A stretch of 27,298 nt of DNA from an uncultured Prevotella sp. Its GTDB lineage: Bacteria > Bacteroidota > Bacteroidia > Bacteroidales > Bacteroidaceae. The stretch is from contig URLI01000027.1 in assembly GCA_900548585.1 (NCBI GenBank), forward strand, positions 1-27,298, given 5' to 3'. A program made the translations under genes and the position numbers. Below the pieces are notes generated by a model that was not told the DNA's origin, did not search any database, and saw nothing but the letters and a program-made list of their open reading frames with translations. This document shows, in pieces, positions 23,029 through 27,298 of this stretch. The first letter of the stretch is position 1, and each line of letters opens with the position of its first letter.

Positions 23029-23829
23029 ATGCCAAGAAGAATAAAGACTGCATTGATGTTGGCCGTGCTGTCGGCAACGGCCGTCATGGCACAGCCAGAC
23101 AGTGCCAAAATAACAGACAGGCTCGACTCGATGGCAAACGAGCAACTGATGATAGGCGTTGACAGCGACTATGCCGACGTGGCAATGCAACCACAGTCGC
23201 TGCACCAAAAGATAAAGACAAAGTTCATCGAGGGCAACGCCGGCTTCATGGCTCTCGTGGCACTTGCCCTCGTGTTGGGACTGGCGTTCTGCATAGAGCG
23301 AATAATATACCTGAGCCTAAGCCAGATAAACGCGAAGAAACTGATGGAGGACATAGACCGCCTCGTGGAGGAGGGCGATGTCGATGGTGCAAAGGAACTG
23401 TGCCGGAACACGCGCGGGCCGGTGGCTTCGATTTGCTACCAGGGCCTCATGCGCATCGACGAGAGCATCGACGAGATAGAACGCTCCGTTGCGTCATACG
23501 GCTCGGTGCAGTCGGCAAACCTCGAGAAAGGCTGCTCGTGGATAACGCTGTTCATAGCCATCGCGCCGTCGCTTGGCTTCCTCGGCACGGTGATAGGAAT
23601 GGTGATGGCGTTCGACCAGATACAGGTGGCCGGCGACCTCAACGCCACAGTGGTTGCGGCAGGAATGAAGGTGGCACTGATAACGACCATATTCGGCATC
23701 ATCGTGGCACTGATACTGCAGGTGTTCTACAACTATATCCTGTCGCGGATAGAGAACATCGTGAGCCAGATGGAGGAGTCCGCAATATCGCTGCTCGACA
23801 CAATCGTGAAGTTCAAAGTGAAGAAATAA
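23029..23829 (+). CDS. exbB: MotA/TolQ/ExbB proton channel family protein
   Basis: A 266-residue protein from the ATG at 23029. It has an N-terminal hydrophobic signal-like segment (RIKTALMLAVLSATAVMAQ), a short periplasmic stretch, a TM at about 71-90, a long cytoplasmic loop ('VDGAKELCRNTRGPVASICYQGLMR') and two TM segments ('CSWITLFIAIAPSLGFLGTVIGMVMAF' near 168-194, and about 207-235). GLLGTVxGM-type sequence is the ExbB/TolQ hallmark. With ExbD it uses the proton gradient to energise TonB-type outer-membrane transport. Four genes of this set follow in order. No tonB gene is in the window. Confidence 0.92.
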   Translation: MPRRIKTALMLAVLSATAVMAQPDSAKITDRLDSMANEQLMIGVDSDYADVAMQPQSLHQKIKTKFIEGNAGFMALVALALVLGLAFCIERIIYLSLSQINAKKLMEDIDRLVEEGDVDGAKELCRNTRGPVASICYQGLMRIDESIDEIERSVASYGSVQSANLEKGCSWITLFIAIAPSLGFLGTVIGMVMAFDQIQVAGDLNATVVAAGMKVALITTIFGIIVALILQVFYNYILSRIENIVSQMEESAISLLDTIVKFKVKK

Positions 23830-23845
23830 AAAGACAACGATAAAA

Positions 23846-24322
23846 ATGCTCGACACCAAGCGCATATCCCAACGGGTGCTGATGGTGCTTATAGGCATCA
23901 TCGCCGTGGCGTTCTGCCTGTTCTTCCTCATCGGGTATGACAATCCATACGACGAGGAACCTATGTTCAACGCGCCCCGGCTAACCGGTTTCGTCCTCAT
24001 CCTCGCGTATGTGATGACGATAGGCGCGTTCGTCCTCTCCGCCGTTTCCATAATAATGGCACTGCGCCGGCGCGACAAGGAATCCGCCGTGGTTAACAAC
24101 ATCCCTGCGACACGCATCGCATTCGCCGTAACGGGAGGCGTGGCGGCGCTGCTACTGCTGACATTCCTGATAGGGTCGGCAGCCCCGATGAACATCAACG
24201 GCACACAATACGCACAGACGCTATGGCTGAAAACAGCCGATATGTTCATATACACCGCCGTGGCAATGATAGCCGTGGCCGTAGTGTTGGTGGTGATATT
24301 CATGGTGAAGTCAAGGCGGTGA
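23846..24322 (+). CDS. Four-TM membrane protein of the ExbBD operon, unknown function
   Basis: A 158-residue protein with four predicted TM segments (about 10-30, 45-70, 88-108, 130-154) and short loops; the second loop is RRRDKESAVVNN and the third periplasmic loop includes 'APMNINGTQYAQTLW'. I recognise no named domain. It is placed 16 bases after exbB and before exbD, a position where Bacteroidales commonly carry a similar small membrane protein. An accessory or stabilising subunit of the ExbBD motor is inferred from position only. Confidence 0.8.
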   Translation: MLDTKRISQRVLMVLIGIIAVAFCLFFLIGYDNPYDEEPMFNAPRLTGFVLILAYVMTIGAFVLSAVSIIMALRRRDKESAVVNNIPATRIAFAVTGGVAALLLLTFLIGSAAPMNINGTQYAQTLWLKTADMFIYTAVAMIAVAVVLVVIFMVKSRR

Positions 24323-24382
24323 ACGGCTTCAGCGGCGTAATGACGTATGCCGCAAGGGTTGGTTGACAGTCAAACAGAAAAT

Positions 24383-24973
24383 ATGTTTTCATTCAAAAGA
24401 AGGAGGGAAGTCCCCTCGCTGAACACGACATCAACGGCAGACATATCCTTCATGCTGCTGATTTTGTTCCTCGTCACGACATCACTTGATGCCGACAAGG
24501 GACTGCAACGCCAGTTGCCACCGTTGGATAACCGCCAGGATGTGCAGATTGACGTGGACAGCAGGAACATCTTGCAGATTGAACTCGCCGCCGACAACCT
24601 GCTGACGATAGACGGCAAGCAATCATCGCCATCGCAGTTGCGACGCGCCGTGGCCGACTTCGTTGCCTCGTGTCCCGACCGCAAGAGGCACATAGTATCC
24701 ATAAAGACAGACCGCGCCGCCACCTACGACGCTTATTTCAAAATACAAAACGAGATTGTGGCGGCATACCAGATGCTACGTGACGATGCCGCACGCAGGT
24801 ACTACAAACGCACATACCAGCAGTGCAGCGGCGAACAGCGCGAAAGGCTGCGCGAACTTTATCCGCAGCGCATAGCGGAAAGTTACGCGGAAAGTGCAGA
24901 ACAGACTGGCGGCAAAGCTGGCAGAAATGCGAAAGCGGGGCCGCAGGGAAAAAACAAGCAGTACGGGAAATGA
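24383..24973 (+). CDS. exbD: Biopolymer transport protein ExbD/TolR, copy 1
   Basis: A 196-residue protein from the ATG at 24383 (MFSFKRRREV); an in-frame ATG at 24347 would add 12 residues with no ExbD character. It has one N-terminal TM with the proton-relay aspartate D20 in STADISFMLLILFL, then a periplasmic domain. The C-terminus carries a long charged extension (about 140-196, rich in R, E, Q, K, G) that is not part of the family core. It overlaps the second exbD by four bases (ATGA). Two different ExbD chains could form the ExbD pair in the channel. Confidence 0.9.
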   Translation: MFSFKRRREVPSLNTTSTADISFMLLILFLVTTSLDADKGLQRQLPPLDNRQDVQIDVDSRNILQIELAADNLLTIDGKQSSPSQLRRAVADFVASCPDRKRHIVSIKTDRAATYDAYFKIQNEIVAAYQMLRDDAARRYYKRTYQQCSGEQRERLRELYPQRIAESYAESAEQTGGKAGRNAKAGPQGKNKQYGK

Positions 24974-25446
24974 TATTCAGGAGAAACAAAAAGCAAGTAC
25001 CGGGTCTGAACACAGCCTCACTGCCAGACCTCATCTTCACCGTCCTGTTCTTCTTTATGATAGTGACGCACATACGCCACGATGCTCCGAAAGTGGAATA
25101 CCGCATACCGCAAGGGACAGAACTGCAGAAACTTGAAAAGAAATCTGCCACAATATACATATATGTGGGAAAACCACTGACGCAGTTGCAGAAGAAAGAG
25201 GGAAAGGAAGTGAAGGTGCAGGTGAACGACAAATATGTGACACCCGACGAACTGACCGACTACATAGTTGACGAGCGCAGCCGTATGCAGCCAGAGGACA
25301 GGCGGCAGATGACAGTGGTGCTGAAGGCTGACCGCAACGCCGACATGGGTACGGTAATGGATGTGAAACAGGCTCTGCGCAAGGCAGACGCACTGCGCAT
25401 CAGCTATTCGGCAGAGAGGGAGGAGCGAGGGAAACAGAAGAAATGA
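24970..25446 (+). CDS. exbD: Biopolymer transport protein ExbD/TolR, copy 2
   Basis: A 158-residue protein from the ATG at 24970, four bases inside the end of copy 1; the open frame runs upstream to 24823 but that part lies in the copy 1 gene. The N-terminus MIFRRNKKQVPGLNTASLPD parallels copy 1, with the aspartate again at residue 20 before a single TM. The periplasmic part is shorter and contains 'QPEDRRQMTVVLKADRNADMGTVMDVKQALRKA', the usual ExbD 'V.I.AD....G.V..V...L' pattern, which is better conserved than in copy 1. Confidence 0.9.
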   Translation: MIFRRNKKQVPGLNTASLPDLIFTVLFFFMIVTHIRHDAPKVEYRIPQGTELQKLEKKSATIYIYVGKPLTQLQKKEGKEVKVQVNDKYVTPDELTDYIVDERSRMQPEDRRQMTVVLKADRNADMGTVMDVKQALRKADALRISYSAEREERGKQKK

Positions 25447-25477
25447 CAATTTGCGACATAAAGCCTTTTGACAAAGA

Positions 25478-26050
25478 ATGACAGAGAAGGACAAAATGCT
25501 GAAAGGAACGGAATACAGGGCCGACGACGCACAGATAATCGCCGAGCTCAACAGGACAAGGGAACGCCTGTGGGAGTACAACAACATGCGCCCAGGCATG
25601 AGCAAGGAACGCATGGCCATTCTGAAGGAAATCCTCGGGAAATGCCCGGACGACGCGCTCATCAACCAGCCGTTCCGCTGCGACTTCGGCAGCAACATAA
25701 AACTTGGCAAGAGGTTTTTCGCAAACTTCAACCTTACAATACTCGACGAGGCTCCCGTCACGATAGGCGACGACTGCTTCATCGGCCCTAACGTGGGAAT
25801 ATACACGGCCTGCCACAGCACCGACCCGGCTGAACGTAACAACCGAAAGGAATGGGCAGAGCCGGTGACGATAGGGAACAGCGTGTGGATTGGAGGAGGA
25901 GTGACGATCCTGCCAGGCATAACAATAGGCAACAACGTCACAATCGGCGCGGGAAGTGTGGTGACAAAAGACATACCTGACAACTCGGTGGCCGTGGGAA
26001 ACCCGGCACGCGTGACCAAGAAGATACAACAAAAAAATCACAGGATATGA
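25478..26050 (+). CDS. maa: Maltose/galactoside O-acetyltransferase family (hexapeptide repeat)
   Basis: A 190-residue left-handed beta-helix acetyltransferase. The N-terminal helical part (about 1-60, 'MLKGTEYRADDAQIIAELNRTRERLWEYN') is the Mac domain of maltose acetyltransferases. Hexapeptide repeats follow with 'VTIGDDCFIGPNVGIYTACHSTDP', where H113 is the catalytic histidine, and 'SVWIGGGVTILPGITIGNNVTIGAGSVVTKDIP'. It acetylates a sugar hydroxyl with acetyl-CoA; the physiological substrate is usually unclear. It lies 31 bases after exbD copy 2 and overlaps the tlpA-like gene by four bases, so it is probably in the same message although functionally unrelated. Confidence 0.9.
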   Translation: MTEKDKMLKGTEYRADDAQIIAELNRTRERLWEYNNMRPGMSKERMAILKEILGKCPDDALINQPFRCDFGSNIKLGKRFFANFNLTILDEAPVTIGDDCFIGPNVGIYTACHSTDPAERNNRKEWAEPVTIGNSVWIGGGVTILPGITIGNNVTIGAGSVVTKDIPDNSVAVGNPARVTKKIQQKNHRI

Positions 26051-26601
26051 GGAAAGCACTATCAATGCTGTTTTTGATGCTCTGCACGGCAGTGGCATCG
26101 GCACAAGAGGAAACGGACAGAACCGCCATCATGGCGGTTGACAAAAACGGCTACATCGTGTTCGATGGCTGGCAATGCCCAGACTTCACAGTCAAGATGA
26201 CCGACGGCAGCGAGATAAGCATATCTTCGCTGCGCGGGAAAGTGGTGATGCTACAGTTCACCGCATCGTGGTGTCCGGTATGCCGCAAGGAAATGCCTTT
26301 CATTGAGCGCGACATCTGGCAGAAGCACAAGGACAACCCCGACTTCGCCCTTATAGCAATCGACCGCGACGAGCCGCTCGAGACAGTGCTTAAATTTGCC
26401 GAGACAACCAAGATAACCTACCCTATCGGCCTCGATCCTGGCGCTGACATATTCGCGAAATTCGCGCTCCGAGATGCCGGCATCACGCGCAACGTGCTGC
26501 TCGACAGAGACGGCAGGATAATAAAACGTACTCGACTTTACAACGAGGAGGAGTTCGCCTCGCTCGTGGAGGCAATCAACAAGGAATTGGAGAAAAAGTA
26601 A
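26047..26601 (+). CDS. TlpA-family periplasmic thioredoxin-like protein
   Basis: A 184-residue exported thioredoxin-fold protein. It has a signal peptide (MRKALSMLFLMLCTAVASAQ), a GWQCPDFTVKMTDG segment typical of TlpA/ResA proteins, and the active site WCPVC (C76, C79) after 'VVMLQFTAS'. A conserved 'LDPGADIFAKFALRDAGITRNVLLDRDGRIIKR' completes the fold. Such proteins reduce disulfides in the envelope, among them apocytochrome c CXXCH cysteines; a link with the cytochrome maturation gene at 13458 is possible but they are 10 kb apart. It starts by ATGA overlap with the acetyltransferase gene. Confidence 0.9.
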   Translation: MRKALSMLFLMLCTAVASAQEETDRTAIMAVDKNGYIVFDGWQCPDFTVKMTDGSEISISSLRGKVVMLQFTASWCPVCRKEMPFIERDIWQKHKDNPDFALIAIDRDEPLETVLKFAETTKITYPIGLDPGADIFAKFALRDAGITRNVLLDRDGRIIKRTRLYNEEEFASLVEAINKELEKK

Positions 26602-26642
26602 AAAGAACAGGCATCAAATATGTCTTCGAAATGCAGATGCGG

Positions 26643-26662
26643 AATCTTTCAATTCAAAGATT
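26643..26662. other. Small hairpin after the tlpA-like gene
   Basis: AATCTTT (26643-26649) and AAAGATT (26656-26662) flank a six-base loop. It lies 42 bases after the stop codon at the end of a long plus-strand operon. It has no clear T-run, so terminator function is tentative. The rest of 26602-26841 is AT-rich and holds no gene, only the promoter at 26783-26813. Confidence 0.3.
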
Positions 26663-26782
26663 AAGTTATCCAGTGCAGCATTTTGAGGTACAGCTGACAA
26701 CGGACTCTTTTTGTCATATAAGCACATTTCTATAAAATAATTGGGAAAAACCGTTAAGAAGTTAAAAAAAACGAAAAATAAG

Positions 26783-26813
26783 TTGTCCCTTGGTTTATTA
26801 TTTCCTATTTTTG
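26783..26813 (+). promoter_or_regulatory. Promoter for the terminal small gene
   Basis: TATTTTTG (26806-26813) fits TAnnTTTG, and TTG at 26783-26785 lies 20 bases upstream as a partial -33 element. The gene starts 28 bases downstream at 26842. Confidence 0.55.
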
Positions 26814-26841
26814 CATGGTAAACATTAAACCTTAAACCATT

Positions 26842-27192
26842 ATGATTGAATTTTTATCATTAATATTAATTATTTTCGGAGTTTTGCAAATTATCCTCTT
26901 CTTTAAAATATGGGGTATGACAAACGACGTGAAGGAGTTGAAAAATCATTTTTGTAGTATTAAGCAACAGAACCACGCCACGGCTGAACGTATAGACAAT
27001 AAACCTGAATGGGAAATTGAGAATTACGACAAGCGGCTTGATACCATTGTTCCTGGGGACAAGGTTGCCATTCCCGGTGGGAAAGAGGTCATTGTAGACT
27101 CCATTGACGGGAACAGGCTGTTTTGCAAGACTGGCGCTTTGTCGGGATATAAATATTTCAAGAAAAGCGAAGTGAAATATATAGAAAAATGA
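26842..27192 (+). CDS. Small single-TM protein of unknown function
   Basis: A 116-residue protein. Residues 3-25 form one TM helix (FLSLILIIFGVLQIILFFKIW); the remainder is soluble and charged. A linker (about 26-62, with EWEIENYDKRL) leads to a compact C-terminal segment 'DTIVPGDKVAIPGGKEVIVDSIDGNRLFCKTG' ending in 'KYFKKSEVKYIEK', which has the look of a small beta-barrel (SH3/KOW-like) but I cannot name a family. Its own promoter is visible upstream. Base composition is clearly more AT-rich than the preceding genes, so it may belong to a different, possibly acquired, segment that continues to the right. Confidence 0.75.
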   Translation: MIEFLSLILIIFGVLQIILFFKIWGMTNDVKELKNHFCSIKQQNHATAERIDNKPEWEIENYDKRLDTIVPGDKVAIPGGKEVIVDSIDGNRLFCKTGALSGYKYFKKSEVKYIEK

Positions 27193-27249
27193 AGGCGGCC
27201 ATTAAGACTGCCCTGCAAGTTCCAAAACGAAGTGCAATAAAAGAGTACC

Positions 27250-27298
27250 CCTCGCCGAGAGATGCAGACGTTCTCGAAGCGTAGCGAGAGGTTGTCTG
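27250..27298. repeat. Nested inverted repeats at the right edge
   Basis: CAGAC (27265-27269) pairs with GTCTG (27294-27298) and CTCG (27273-27276) with CGAG (27285-27288), and CTCGCCGAG sits just to the left (27251-27259). The structure may continue beyond the window. It could be a terminator for a leftward gene or an intergenic repeat. Confidence 0.3.

Overview
The window reads as a chromosomal segment of a member of Bacteroidales, most likely Prevotellaceae or a close relative. Several things support this. Promoters match the Bacteroidetes consensus (TTTG, about 19 bases, TAnnTTTG; best copy upstream of exbB). There is a PorE-type type IX secretion subunit, and there are lipoproteins with acidic residues after the lipobox cysteine. 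Families largely confined to the phylum are present (DUF4924, and DUF5056-like and DUF6249-like proteins), and an exported protein ends in a 'YDMQGRR...KG' sorting-signal-like tail. Most of it is ordinary core-genome content; no transposase, phage gene, tRNA, rRNA or CRISPR array was seen.

Layout. Bases 1-353 hold no gene but carry a hairpin and a 22-bp-period tandem array. From 354 to 7754 everything is on the minus strand: a two-module exported protein, then (in transcription order from 7754) LysE-type exporter, DUF4924 protein, RfbD, release factor 3, CrcB fluoride channel and a YeiH-type transporter, probably one operon. A divergent promoter region (7755-7961) leads to a plus-strand ROK glucokinase that ends in a strong terminator. 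From 9093 a second plus-strand operon encodes an outer-membrane porin-like protein, an imelysin lipoprotein, a di-haem c-type cytochrome lipoprotein and a fused ResB/ResC (CcsBA) cytochrome c synthase. PorE follows. Between the convergent PorE and minus-strand sigma operon (17874-18128) lies a second 22-bp-period array related to the first. The minus operon 20072-18129 encodes a DUF6249-like membrane protein, PspC, an ECF sigma factor and a small two-TM anti-sigma-like protein. Divergently, rsmF-thyA-folA run on the plus strand, followed by an ExbB / membrane protein / ExbD / ExbD energy-transduction operon that continues into a maltose-type acetyltransferase and a TlpA-like thioredoxin. The right end is AT-rich and holds a small single-TM protein of unknown function.

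The most coherent functional unit is porin-imelysin-dihaem cytochrome-CcsBA: an envelope redox or iron module that carries its own haem-attachment enzyme. The least explained signal is the pair of 22-bp-period arrays 17.8 kb apart, which share the core design, one identical variable tail and a common terminal box GTTAAGCACAAA.
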